Shown here one piece after another: positions 30,101 to 45,100 of a stretch of 64,000 nucleotides of DNA. Position numbers and translations under genes: made by a program. The notes under the pieces are model-generated. The model saw only the letters and a list, made by a program, of their open reading frames with translations. It did no database searches and was not told the origin of the DNA. The DNA comes from Alitta virens (taxonomy: Eukaryota; Annelida; Polychaeta; Phyllodocida; Nereididae). The DNA lies in NCBI GenBank assembly GCA_932294295.1, contig OW028585.1, positions 29,062,720 to 29,126,719 on the forward strand, given 5' to 3'. Positions within the stretch are counted from its first letter, which is position 1. Each line of letters starts with the position of its first letter.

Positions 30101-33100
30101 TTCAATTTCTTTACTATTAATGATAACTCTGAAATTTCTTCCATGGTAACAAAGCATTTTTTTTTATCATATGATAATAAATTCATCCATTTAAATACTT
30201 CTAGGCATACACAAAAAAATAACAAAGTATGAAGAATGTCTCTGAATAGATTTGAGCCAGGTTGGATCCACAATGAAATAAATCAGAATGGAAAAACAAA
30301 ATAGACTACTCCCAGCACTCACCTTGCGGGCAAATGTTAGCGTCATTCCCCTGATCAGGAGTGGACAAGTTTGCGTACTGTCGACAGTAATACCCCGCTT
30401 CACAAGGTCCTATCGGCCGTGTTTTACCCACAATGCCACAGTGCATGCCTCCCAAACAGGGCGAGCATTGAGAGACTGAACTGGACCCGGTGTCATTGCC
30501 GAAAGTACCAAGGGGGCAAGGCCATTGGTCTGCCCGTTGTGTACCTAAATAAATCAAAAGTCACAAAATGAAACTGTTGCATCTTTCTCTTCACAGAGTT
30601 AGACAGTATGGCAGGAAATGGGGGATGCTCTGCACAAGCGAATTTAACAGATTATGCAATAGCCTAGTAGCAAGCCTGCATCTAGAGAGAAAGTATTAAC
30701 ATAATGGAATAATGTCAAAGAGATTAATATGCACACAAAACCATACCAGGTGGACAGTAGTAACCGGCTGGACACTTGACCGTCTCATTTAAGATGACCA
30801 CTCCGTTAGAGTTATCACAGAAATATCCTGCATCACAAATGTCACACATCCATTGACCAGGGTCCGGCTGAAATCACCAAAGTAATAGAACAATATAAAA
30901 CTGGCTTAATAGGAGAGTCTGAGCTTTTAGAATATTTTTTTTCACTTGAGCTCTGTAGCTCAATTAGGAACCGAGATATGAGCTAACTTTGACAAACAAC
31001 TTTCGCACGCTCTATTTCCATGACCGTTAGAGCTAATGATCCAATTGTTGGTGTGTGCGGTATGCTAGAGGGCTATTATTAAACCAAATAGTTTCGCAAA
31101 TTAAGAAAATAATTCAAGATCAGTTTTAGTTGCAAGGTCACCCATATAATAAGACCAACAAATTTCAGTCTTACCTGGGCGATACAGTAAAAATTCACTA
31201 CCAACATCATTACCAGTCAAATTTATTAATAACATCAGCCCATTACTACATATTTGAAACATTGATGGAATGCTTATAAATTGGTAGGATAGTTTCCAAA
31301 TTACCTGGTGAAATCCAGAAGGACAGAGGATAGGTTGAAACGTCTGCTCAGGGCAATAATGACCAACAGGGCAGGGATGAGGACTGTCCGTCACTTCACC
31401 GGAATTGCAGTAATGTCCCCTGGTGCAATTACCTGGCAATTCAATGAAATTAGTATCAAGGCAATTGCAATCAGTGTGAGCAACCGTATATGGTTGTGCA
31501 TGCATTTAGTTACTTGTTGTTTACAAATGCAAATCTCTGGCCTTAAATACTTCATTCGACGATGACTGAATAAAGTTAAAATGGATCTCAAATTTTTAGG
31601 ATTAGTTTTCTTAGTATGTGGATTATTTTCATGCACTCTAAATGTATAATGCAGCTGAAATAAGTATATTTTCAGTGATTTATCATAATTTATACAGTTC
31701 TACACATTATGCGTTGGTAGCATGCTTGATGTACAGTCAAGCTTTTGTATCAATATCGATGCATGTTCACGCTTTAATTAAATTCTAACTAAGATGGCGT
31801 CTAAAGTTTCAGCACCATGCAAAACCTGGTATCAAGATATTAACAGGGTTCCCACAGAAATCATGAAGTTAAATTACATGACTTTTCCATGACTTTTCCC
31901 ATGACCATTCACAGAATCTTCCCGACTTTCTTTTGATAAAATCTTCACAACAAAGTCAACGATTGCAAATTATAACGGCCTCCACACAAACGTTACAGCT
32001 GTCCTCACCACCCATTTTATTGCAGACGATGCTTTTTTTTTTGTCTTTCTACAATTCCATGAATTTTACATGACCTTATTAAAATTTCTATAATTCCATG
32101 ACTTTCCATGACAACTAATTTCTCCCAAAATTTTCCATGACTGTGGAAACCCTGCATTAAATTGCCACCGATACCAATGCATTCAAATTAACAAAATCAT
32201 TTGCCACTGATTTAAAGCATGCATAAGTTTCAATTCAATTAATCCTGTCTCCAATCTACCCACCAGATGTGGTCGTCAAGTTGTAGTCTCCACAATATTC
32301 TCCTGATTGACAGGCGAGACAATCTGATGAGCCTTTATTTCCCTCTGAAGGGCTGTATGATCCTGGACTGCATGGAGTGGGCCATCCTACTCCCGACTCA
32401 CAGTAATGTCCAGCAGGACACCGGTCACCTGGACAGTGGACACACAATAGATAATAGCATTTACACATTGCGCTTATAATGATATCATAAAATTATGGAT
32501 GATACAAATCGCTTTAATGCACAATTACATAGACAAATTAAAGTGTAAGTGTCGCATTATAAGGAATTTACCCTCAAAATTCAAAACAGTGTATATTAAC
32601 CACACCAGTATTTTAGTAGTAGTTACTGTGCTATGATATCGATTGTATTTCCAAAACTTCTCAAAGTGACATCACAGTACGGTTTATACTACTTATATTA
32701 TCACTAACCTGTGTCGCCATCTGTAGGAATAGCAGTAGTTGCTCTTGCCATGCAATAAAACCCAGCAGAGCAATTTCCAGTTGGTGCGGACAGACCGTCA
32801 AATTGACAGAACTGGCCTGCGGGACAGGGCTGCATGTCTGATGAACCTAAAAGATACAAAAATGAAACTGAACACAAATTTCATTACAGAAAGTGCAAAA
32901 TTCCATACATGCACCACTCAATGGAGCAAAGTCATCTATGAAGTTTACAATCACACAATGATAATTTCATTCATCATAAATCCAGTTTTATATGGAGGGA
33001 ACATCCCAATAAAGCTAAAGAAATGCAAAAACTAAAATCTTTTTTGATAAATATTGCATTGACAAATACATTTGAATGACTATTGAAATGACTATTTAGT

Positions 33101-36100
33101 TTATAAATTGGTAGGATAGTTTCCAAATTACTTGAAGCCCTGTATGGTCACCATACTTGAAATGCAACATTAATAACATAGAATCAGTTCAGCGGTACTT
33201 CACAAGAAGGCTTTCTGGTTTAAGGGATACATACATGAAAACATTGTTTCTCCTAAAATTCAAACACACTTGAATGTCGAAGAATCCAAGCTGACCTGAT
33301 TCTATACCATAAAATGTCTACTCATCTCACTGATATTAATATTCAAAACTATTTTAGATATAGTAGTAACCACAGAGGTCAGGGTAAACATTTCTTTCTA
33401 TTTAATAGCCGGACTAATGTAAGAAAATATTTCTTTGCTAATAGAATTGTCAATGCATAGAACAGTCTTGGCCCCGATATTATCAATTTCAGTTAAAAAA
33501 AATTTTAAGGTGCTATTAATAGTCAAAGCTTCGTTGGTACATGGCCGAATGTGCCACGTGCGTTTTGCATGGTTTTTGCCTAATTATGATGTGGTGAAAA
33601 CCATGCGTTTTCCATGTGTTTATCCAAACAATACAACATGACTTGACCACACCTTCTGTCAATACTTTTGGTTGAAATCTAAATTTCTTGACCAAAGTAT
33701 CGAAAACAACTGCTCCCAAGGAATATGCCCTATTATTGGTTCTTAGGTGCGAATGCTTATGGAAAAATCTGCTTTTATTGGTTGTTGGATTATTCCGTGG
33801 TGGAGATGTATTCAATACTTGGGCGCAGATATTACTTTTGCCGATTTTTCGAATAAAAAAACTGACTTGTTGCCATGGATACAAAAAAAAACATATCCGC
33901 TCCAAGAAACGGTCAAAACGAGTACCGGTTTCAGAATCTTAAGAAAATTTCCAATTCGGTGTGGATCGGTGCAATTAAAGTGCCCTTTTTATTCACTTTC
34001 TTTGGCCTTGGCCTCCTGACTACAGAATACCACCAGAGGTCACTGACAACAAAGCAGACGAAAACGGTTTGATGACATGTAACATTCCGTAGATTTACCT
34101 TCAGGGCAGTAATATCCCGCCCGACACCTTCCTCCGTACATCGTCCAATTGGGGCTGTCAGACCCACCAGAGCAGTACCACCCTGATGAACAATTTCCCG
34201 TGGGTTGGAAGTTTCCTTGCCCCTCGCAATATGACCCTCCAGGACAGGAAATACAATCGTCTGGTCCAGTTCCGTGAGTTGAAGGGTTGTAAGATCCCGG
34301 TGGGCAAGGATATTGAGTTGGGTGCGCAGTACCATTTGGGCAATAATATCCTGTAATGTTAAAAACATCATTATTATTACAGAAAAACCCAACAATTAAG
34401 ACCACCCTTGGCAATCCGATATGGTCTTTATATCCAGGTTGTTATAATTCTGAAACCTTTTTTGTGTTCAACATTTCCAGTGCAAACGCTTAGTGACTGA
34501 CTTTGTTTTCAACAACTACAGCACCATGCCCGCAATAGCGTATGTTCCAAGCCTTAACAATACAAATATATGTAGGCACGTCATAGAAGTAGAGCTAGGA
34601 ATCGGTTAAATTTTTTGTTATCGATTAAGCGAGGACCGATTATCGATTAATAATTGATTATTTGATGTAACCCACACAAAGTGTTAATGCTGTGCTACGT
34701 CAATGAAATAGGTCTTTTTTGTATACCAAAATCTATCAAGTTTTACATGAATCATTTGTACTTGCAGCTCAATCCAGGCGGCAGCACATGAAAAAACGGG
34801 CCACCTGGCGGATTTTCGCACCAAATTGGGAAATAATATAGCGTGCGAAGTTATCAAGGTTACAAATCAATAATCGAGAATTGAATTGTTCAGATTTTCG
34901 ATTCCATTAATCAATAATCATCGAGCCCTAATAGTCACTGGTACAGGCAATATAGGTTTGACAGCTTTGTGTATTCAGTTTCTGCCAGCAGAATAAAATG
35001 TTAAATCTTATAATTTAAATAATTAAGCTCACAACTACACTGATAATACTTCAGATTAGAAGCATTGAGCAATTAACTACTATTGGCGATTATATATATT
35101 AACCTGCGTAATGCACATTTCTGGCCTTCACTAGATTTGTGATGTCACCACTCAACATTCACTTATCCAGATATCAGGACTGCACAAAATCTTTCTGACT
35201 GCCCCGTTTTGTTACAACTATGACACAATTCTTGAAATTGCATCTTTTGAATGCCTTAACAGTACGTCAATTTTGAACATTGAAATTGTCAGTAATATTT
35301 CATCATTTTAATTGTGGAATTAGCAAATGATCAAATTTCACACACACACAATCAACACTTACCCTTCGGGCAGTGCATCGACAAAAACTCTGTCGAGTTA
35401 TCCAAACAGTAATACCCAGCCGGACAAATAGAACATTCAGTCATTCCTTCGGAATCCGAGTAACTTCCTGCATCACAAGGCAGAGGGCGCTCAGATCCAA
35501 CGGGGCAATAATGACCGAGAGGGCACACCCCACCTATCCCAGAATGCAATGCTGTTGGTGGGCAGGTGCTAGATGTGTCATTCCCAATATTTGGGTCGGG
35601 TCTGTCGACTCCAGAGATGCAGTAGTAGCCTGAAAAACGAAGAAAGGTTAAAAATAAGTCAAAACAAATGTGGCGCAACATATAAGTAACCAGTTAAGCG
35701 CTAAGTTCCACACATATTCATCTGGTTATACAATAATGACTTCTTGCACCCTCATATGGTTCATCAAGCTAAACTTTTATTCTTCCAAGACATGATGCTA
35801 CTTGGATTGCATTATTTGGTCTCTTGTCATGTTCATGGCTTAAAGATTCAGCACAAAATATACCCATTACTGTTCACCTGTTTTGCAACTACCCACAAAT
35901 TAGCAGTGGCAGGGTATCCACTCAATTTTGAAAACAAAATTCCCTGTATTTTCCCAGATTTATCCCTTAAATATCTACAATAAGCCACACTGCCATCCAG
36001 CGTTATTCATTTCCGATCGAAATTCTGTTAGCATTTTACGTATTATTATACATATAATGACAAAATTCCCTGTTTTCCCTGAATTCATAACCTAATATTA

Positions 36101-39100
36101 AATTCCTTGAATTTTCCCTCCAGGGAATTTCTCTTTTTTTTACAATTTGCCCTGTTTTCCCTGTTTTCCCTGTTTTCCCTGTACAGTGGATACCCTGAGT
36201 GGACGAAAATGACGATAACAACCTGTCAATAATCCTCATAGAGATACCAGAGTTTGTTTCTGATAATCCTATCAACCTAAGCATTAATTTGAGCATATAA
36301 TGAAGGAATACCCAACGTACCAGGATAACATTCTCCAGTGTAGTTTGTCAGATGCACCCCATCACAATACGTTCCACCTGGGCAAGATTTGCACTGACTT
36401 TCTTGAGACAGACCAGACTGCTCACCATGGGTCCCTCGAGGACAAGACTGCCAGTCTAATCCAGTACCTGTAAATATGGACAATTGAAATATGTTAATTC
36501 TGTGGCTTTTAACTATGGAATTAGAGTGTACTTAACATTGAACTAGAATACGTGGAATGGAAGTCACGTGACTTGTGACGTGCCAGATCGACGCCATTGC
36601 TATGTGTTGATGCAGGGCAGAACAGCCAAATGGCGTGTGCAGACGACCAGCGGTATCATGGCCAGGAACCAAAGAAAAAAAGACTGGAAACAAGTGGAAC
36701 GGAGTGTTTTGCCATCAACTGTACATCATACAGGAACAGTATGACGAAGGCAGAAGGAATTACCTTCCACAAGTAGGTTTTGTTCATATATTTTCGAGGT
36801 TACTTGACCTTGCGAACTTAGGAAAAAAACGGCAATCCAGCGCAAGTGGATTCGGTTGCGGCCCCTTTTAATGACCAAATCTTGCATATAATCACTGTAC
36901 CTTTGCCGGTCCTGTATTCAGATTTATTAGTATTATACATAATAAATGCCCAATTTCGCCGAAATCCAGGTTATTAGAGTGATTTAAAAGTGTCCGGCGA
37001 CCTGCTTATCGTCCATTATTGCTGACATATGACATGAGGTAATTAGTGTATTGACCCGATTCCAGGTGGCGTCAGGGTTAAGTAAACATAAACACATGGT
37101 CGTCAACAAACCCGCCAAAATTCTGAACAGGTAACAAATACATTTGTACATCAGTACACAAGGGAAACAGATTATATAGTTACGGTTTTTAATTTTAATT
37201 AAGTTTATTACTTCGCCTCTATGAGTATGACAATAAAGGATAATCTGATCTTATCTTGTCAGATTTGTAATTATACTTGGCGGGAGATGACACCTAAAGC
37301 TTAGACTAAAATCATGAAAATTTACATATATAATAATTAATAATTAGAAATTAGGAAATGTATCCTCCCCCCCCCCCCCCCCCCCTAAATTCATAAAAGG
37401 GAGTATCCTTCATTGTAACATCAAGTAAATGCAACTTTCGTTTATGCTAAATGAAGATAATATTGTTGCACTGAGGGGCAACAAAAAGCTAGGAAAATAA
37501 CGTTAAATTCTTTGAGATACATGTCCTTTACAATCTCAGAGTGCCGAAATTTGGCCCCCACTGGTTTCGAACTAACAACCTTCTGACAACTTACCTGTGC
37601 CTGACAGTCTTACCACTACTCTACCGAGACACTTGTCTTTAAGTGTGACTTAATTGTCTCTGTCAATCATATACTATATTTAGTGCAAGAACCTAAGTTG
37701 AAAAGTGATTGTATATTGATTGATTCAATTTCAGTTATTTTCATTGGGGGGGGGGGGGGGGGGGGCATTGCAACTTATTAGGGTGTCAACCATAAAGTCT
37801 GTGAAATAGAAAATCATCTATATATATGTAAATATGCCAAAACAGGGTGAATCCCACAAGAAATGCTGTTCGACCAGTAACAAAGTTTAAATTTTCCCAA
37901 GTGGGTCTTGAACTACCTCTGGCGTTATCCAGGACTTGCTATATTGCATCTTAAAATTCCAGCAAAATAGGCTATATATATCCTACTACATTTACCAGTC
38001 ATGTCCCAATTACCTGGAGATCAACATGGCTGGCTGTTGTCATTCGAGCACCTCCTCACATAAATAGAGCAATTTTTTTTAATTTACAAGCTTCATCAAC
38101 AGGGTAAAGGGATTGGAGTTAAGTCTTTAACTGTGATTCAACCTACTGCTTACTGTATGACATGCCTTTATTTTCGTACAAACGGGGCCCTGCAAATTTG
38201 ATCCTGCAAAGTGTCTGATTTTTCCAAAAGGGGAGTCGCCCAGTCTATACCTGACCAGTGTCCAAGATGTCCTAGTTTAATTATGACCTCCATGAAGTCC
38301 CCTATTCTAAATTGGAATTGTCAGGTTTCAAAATTAAACTTAAAAAATATTATTGCCTTTATGAAAAGATTGGCTTTGGCCTAGCTTCACACAATGGCAT
38401 ACACCATGTAGGTATATATCTATATAACAAAATACTTGTCCATGCTATATAGGCCATTAATCATGTTAATGACTTAGCCAAATACGAAATTCGTACCCGC
38501 CAAAACGGGTCCATTCGTCACTCGAAAAAAGTCGGTTCGTCATCCGAAACCGGTCTGTTTGTCACCAATATAATGATAATAGACCATTTTTATTTTTTGT
38601 CACTACCAGTGACGAAACGACCCTTTTCGGGTAACGAATTGACCACATTCCAGTGACAAACCGTCCAATTTTTATGGGGGCGAATCGCGCAGTGACGAAT
38701 CCACCTGTTTACCTATATATATACCAATTTGGTGCCTGTCCAAGTTTTAAAACATCTCCAATGTGTATTTACGACAAATTATTATAATTTTTTTTGGTCA
38801 GCACGTCACAATGACTTTACATTATTGGATATTGTGCTTTGGCTTTGCCCACTGTGATTAAAAGTGTCCTCCCATTCAAAATTAAACTTATAACAAATAT
38901 TATGAAATAGTGAAGTAAATTGAAATCCAATATTTTTACAATATGTATATATGTGGTTGTGTTTTAGATTTCCAGACAAAGTAAAAAACATGGAACTGTT
39001 CGAAACCTGGGCCAGGAACTGTAGGCGAGACTGCGATCCCACGGCAGGCTCCAGAATATGCAGTCTGCATTTCGAAGAGCAACAAATTAATAGAACCCTT

Positions 39101-42100
39101 CAAAGGGCCCGACTTAAAGAAGGGGCATTTCCGACAATTTTTGAGCTCCCAAAGCACTTGCAGGTACAAATGCATGTATATCACAATATCAAATGTCAAC
39201 TGATTTACTTGTGTGGTAATACCTGGAGGCGTAAGATGTGCCTATAATACATCGTATTCTGTCTGCATTGTAAGTTCTACATGCATGTTATCTAATACCT
39301 TATAAAAAGTTTGTATGGGTGTATTATATTTGTAAATTTATACAATGCATTGTTTTCAGCCAAAGATTACCCAGCAAAGACTATCAAGAACGAGTTTGCA
39401 AGCCCTTGAAGCTGTGGAAGCTCAAAGTGAAGATCCAAATTCACGAGTATGTAATAACTATACGTCAGATAAATGCATAATTTTCTCAAGAAGTTTTTTT
39501 TTTTTTGTTGGTCTAAGTATGATCATTACTTTAGGTTCAACATACTTTTGTTTTAGCTTGACCATGTTTACTTCACACATCAAGATGACGATGACAGGTT
39601 ACTGCTAGTGGAAGAGGAAAATAAAGCTCTAAAAAAACAGCTTCGGAATGCGAAAGTTCGGGAAAATCGAGCCAAACACACCTGCAAAGATCTCATCCAG
39701 CAACTCTCAGAATCTAGTTTGATCAATGAAGAGCTAGAAATGAAGCTATCTTCATATGCAGGTATACATTTCAAATACTTAGTTTGATGTCTTAAATGTT
39801 TTTGTGTTATATAGATAGTGATAAGCAAATTTTAATAACTAAAAACTTTGTACATGATTGATACAAAGTAGGACAAATAATGAATTCTGGTAAGATCTTG
39901 CAAATACTAGATTTTACAATTTAAGATGTGACATTTGATATTATGAAAGCATTTTAACATGACATTTAATTTAATTTTTTATTTATTTATATCTTCTTAA
40001 CTATTTGCAGTTATATTCTACTTCCCATACCAATATACCTTGTAACAAAGTGTTATTTTATTTTCTAGATATTCCTTGTGAACTGCTGAAAAAGTCTTCC
40101 AACTATACAGAGGACCAGCGCAATTTTGCACTTACGCTTCATTTATACTCAAGCAAGGCATATCGATATCTGCGGGATATAGTCAAAATAAATCTTCCAG
40201 AACCAAGAACATTGCGAAGGTACAGTTCTTAAACTTGAAAATTCACTAAATAAAATTTAAGACTATGCATATTATTACAAAAATAGGGGATTGTGACAAG
40301 ATTTAATGTTTCGATCTCGTAACATTAACAAAATATAATTAACAGGTGGCTGGAGAGAATTGATGCTGAGCCTGGTCTCAACCTATGCATGCTGGACAGT
40401 CTGGCTCAGAAATTGAAGGAAAACCCTTCCGACTATAGAAAGTAAATATCTTGTTGCCTTTTGGTCTAGTAACAAATTACATCATTTAATTCATTTATCA
40501 GTTTCTTTTTCGGAGTTTTGTTTGAGAAGTTTTGTTCAAGTTGTAGCAGCAGGATTGGCACATTTTTTGGGAGCAAGATGTATTATTTCGAAACATACTA
40601 AGGTAAATATAAGGTAGATGTAATAGCAGGCTATTCTGACAAATTAGTGACTGGATATTAAATTTACTTATTGTACAAAGCATGTAATTATTTCTGATTA
40701 AACTTTCCCAAAGTGGATTGCCCTCTATTAGCAGCATAAAATATGACACATACTATAAATTTTCTTTTCAGTTGCTGCTTGTTGCTGGATGCCATGGCAA
40801 TTAAACAGCAGATAGATTATGACACCCACAAACAGAAATTCACCGGGTATGTGGACCTTGGGAATGGGGACGAGTTGGATTGTGAAGCAAAAGAGGTCTT
40901 GGTGTTCATGCTCGTGGGGTTGAAAGGTCATTGGAAGGCCCCAATCGCTTACTTCTTCACACGAAGCTTGCCTGTGGAAGTACAAACTGAACTTGTGACG
41001 CATTGTTTAAGTAAGCTTCAGGAACTTGGCTTTTGTGTGCGAGTTGTAACCATGGACGGCCACGCCACCAACAAGGCAATGTGCAAGAAGTTCGGGTGCA
41101 ATCTCTCTCTTGATGACATAGCACACTTCAAACCTTCTTTTCAGATAGAAGGTGCTGACTATCAGACGTATGTGATGTTTGACACATGTCACATGATTAA
41201 ACTGGTACGGAACACTCTGCAAGCGCTGAGACACATATGGTCAATGGATGGACAGATATCCTGGCAGCTCATATCTGATTTGCATGAAACCCAACAACAA
41301 CTTGGCTTACGTTTGGCCAACAAACTTGGAAATGCCCACATCGACTTTCACTCTCAGAAAATGAAGGTAGCCTTAGCTGTTCAAGCACTTTCTGCATCCG
41401 TTGCTGCAGCACTACAAACTCTGAGAGACCTTGGTATGAAACAGTTTTCGTACAGCGGTCCCACTATTGAATTTATCAAGGTGATTATTTGTTCCATGTC
41501 AATAATGATTTAATTTTATGGCACTTCTAATGGTGTAAACCATCTAATGAAAGTAATCTGTATTGAAAGAATATCTATTCTCATTATTAATATTGATTAC
41601 ATGTAATTTTGCAGAGAATTGATAGGCTGTTTGACACACTCAACAGTAGGTCTACATGTGCAGCTGGTACAAAGAAGCCCATTTATCTGAATGAATGGCA
41701 GGAGGTTAAACAATTCCTCAATGAGACGAAGAACTTTCTAATTACGCTCCGTACAGTTGATGGGAAACCATTGCACAAATCGCCCAGGTAAGACATTGCC
41801 CATATCAAGAATTTGGTCTGGTTTTCAACTTTATTGCACTTTTATTTTTGTTAGGGTTTATATTGAATTTAGTAGACCTTAAGTTATCATGGTCATAAGA
41901 CTAAGGTGCTTGACCTCACAACACCCAAGGTCATATACCTGGCCAATGGTTATAAAACCTATGATGCTAGGTAAAAAAAGCACCATAGGCACCATCTATA
42001 GCAAGTGTCTGAAAGTTTTTGGCCACAGCTATTACTATTGTGGAGACTTTAAAAACAAAACTAAAAAAATAGCTTAAACTTTTCCATATGTTTACAGGGG

Positions 42101-45100
42101 TACCTGTGTTATGGGTCTGTGCTCGGCAATCGTCAGTCTAGAAGGACTACTCCAGGACCTCCACCAGTCACAGGATAATTTCAAGTATCTTCTGACTTAC
42201 AAATTAAGCCAAGACCATCTGGAGCTGTTCTTCAGCGCTGTGAGGCAGTGTGGTATGTCAAGCTAATGTTATTTTGCTAAAAACAAATATAATTTTGAAA
42301 CTTTGATTTTTACTAGCCATAATTTTTAGTTTAAATCTGGTGTTCATAATTGTATTAATTTCAGGTGGATGGAGCAATAACCCTACAGCACTCCACTTCA
42401 AATATATCTTCAGAAGACTCTTGGCTAGATCCGGCGCTCTTGCAGTGTCACCTTCTGCAAACGTATCTGCCTTGGAGGAATTTAACATCACCAGTGCCGC
42501 TACTTCCACCTACCTACCCCCTACCAACTTCAGATTGGACAATGACATTGTTGAACCTGGACAAGACCTTGACCTTGAAACACCACCAGCAGAATTTCAT
42601 GGCCAGTTGAGTCCCCTGGTAGAGAACGTAGTCGTTTACATCGCAGGTAATTATACATATTATCATGGGGTACTGATATTATGTACTTACATTAGCTTGC
42701 ATTATGTACTGGCATTATTCCAGCATTTTTTCCTCCAACATAATTTTTCATATTAGTAGTAATTTAGTTTAACAAATTCATTGCCTATTTATTTGTTTGT
42801 TTGTATACGTTCTTCCTGCCCTGTTATGCAAAAACGCCTAAAGTGACGTTCCTCTACCCTTGCGGCGTTGCGTTAGTACAGCGTGTATTCTGTCACGCAG
42901 TGTTGTCCATCCACTTTGAAATCAATCTTAAAAGTTTGATATTGTCAATAAAATGTCTACTGAGTATACTACTATATTCACACTGTCATTGATGTCTATA
43001 AGTAAAATGAAGTAGAATCTAATCCAATACTGCTCTATATATCTTCAGGATGGGTTGTCAAGAAAGTCATGGAAAAGCTCCTGTGTGATGTGTGTCGTGA
43101 ACAGCTGGTGACTACAACAGCATCAACAGAACACCAAGCTGCATTTACCCTGCTGAATGCAAAGAATTGTGGAGGTTTGATAAAACCAGCAGCAAGTGTC
43201 ATTGACATTTTACTATGTGCCGAAAGGAAATTGAGACAGATTACCAACATTCAAAACATTAACAGGTCGTGCTCACAGCTGAAATTGGAGAGTGCAGTTC
43301 TTTCTCAGATGGGATGCAATGCGTTTGAAATGGATGATCATGCTAGATCAACTACTGTTGGAATAAACAATCACTATTATGACCTGGTTCGTCTGCTAGT
43401 GAAAACTTACTTCAATCTTAGGTTCCATCATATTGTACGCCTTCACAACATGAAACTTCAAGGAAAGAAGATCCGACAGAAATGTACAAAGTTGGTGTTG
43501 TTTAAGGGACAATAATGACATTATGCTTCCCACTTGTAGACTCTTTTCTCACTGAAGAAACACTGAAGATTTGTTTGATGCAATTATCATTTACAAATGT
43601 AAAATATAGAAATGAATCAACAGATAACTAGTAATTTAGCAATTAGCATAGCGGCATTATATACATGTAGTTGATGTGGACATATAGAATAGGCTTGAGT
43701 TTGACAGACAAGATGTAATTTACTTTACTATCGAAATGCTGATATGATATAATGCTAGAGTGTAAGCTGCTATGACATTTCTGCCAAAACTGTAGAAAAA
43801 TACACTTGGTGATTTTATAGAAAAACGCAATTTTACTGTATTGATAAATGAAATAATGTACTAAGGTAAGATTGTCATATTAAGATTTTCAAATCATTGC
43901 AATCCAGGTGATATCGATTAGGTCATTCATAAATTATCATGATTTGCCTTCCTTTCTTTTTTGGCTGGCTCATATATATATTTCTTGTTGTATTGTTGTA
44001 TTGCATTCGACAAATTTGACCTTAAAGTTTGATATTGTCAAGCAAATTTCTACTATATTTTCACTGTCATTGATGTCTATAAGTAAAATGGAAGGATACC
44101 TAGTTTACTTGTCAATGTGTGCTAATGAATTATAACTTCACTTATTACAGAGATCTTTGTCAATTTGTATTTGAATGAAACTGAACATATTCATTAAAAA
44201 AAGGGACATGAAACATACCACTCAATTTGTACTTATTATTGGGATGCTATAAGGCATTGAAGACATCTACCCATTTAAAAAGTTAATTTAAAAAAGGTGT
44301 AAATTAAGCGTATTATGCAGGAAAAAATTACCAGTTGCCTTGAGCCCTGACTTTCTAGTCCTAAAGGCGTTGCGTTAGTACAGCGTGTATTCTGTCACGC
44401 AGTGTTGTCCATCCACTTTGAAATCAATCTTAAAAGTTTGATATTGTCAATAAAATGTCTACTGAGTATACTACTATATTCACACTGTCATTGATGTCTA
44501 TAAGTAAAATGAAGTAGAATCTAATCCAATACTGCTCTATATATCTTCAGGATGGGTTGTCAAGAAAGTCATGGAAAAGCTCCTGTGTGATGTGTGTCGT
44601 GAACAGCTGGTGACTACAACAGCATCAACAGAACACCAAGCTGCATTTACCCTGCTGAATGCAAAGAATTGTGGGGGTTTGATAAAACCAGCAGCAAGTG
44701 TCATTGACATTTTACTATGTGCCGAAAGGAAATTGAGACAGATTACCAACATTCAAAACATTAACAGGTCGTGCTCACAGCTGAAATTGGAGAGTGCAGT
44801 TCTTTCTCAGATGGGATGCAATGCGTTTGAAATGGATGATCATGCTAGATCAACTACTGTTGGAATAAACAATCACTATTATGACCTGGTTCGTCTGCTA
44901 GTGAAAACTTACTTCAATCTTAGGTTCCATCATATTGTACGCCTTCACAACATGAAACTTCAAGGAAAGAAGATCCGACAGAAATGTACAAAGTTGGTGT
45001 TGTTTAAGGGACAATAATGACATTATGCTTCCCACTTGTAGACTCTTTTCTCACTGAAGAAACACTGAAGATTTGTTTGATGCAATTATCATTTACAAAT

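Larger units (their letters stand above)
21481..30544 (-). repeat. Protein superrepeat 3 (exons 29-40, about 680 aa)
   Basis: Landmark 2 in exon 34, landmark 3 in exons 35-36, landmark 1 inside exon 40. The unit boundary falls within exon 40. Confidence 0.8.

Noticed and set aside
33688..34072. Plus-strand open stretches of 65-90 residues
   Set aside because: No conserved motif, no splice context; partly repeat family D and partly antisense to exon 24.
34158..34395. Alternative-frame open stretches over exon 24 and similar ones over many other exons, on both strands
   Set aside because: They are shadows of the cysteine-rich exons. Only one frame per exon gives the CPxGxYC motif and agrees in phase with its neighbours.
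44551..45017. A second independent transposase gene
   Set aside because: Only the last exon and its flanks are duplicated; there are no upstream exons before it.
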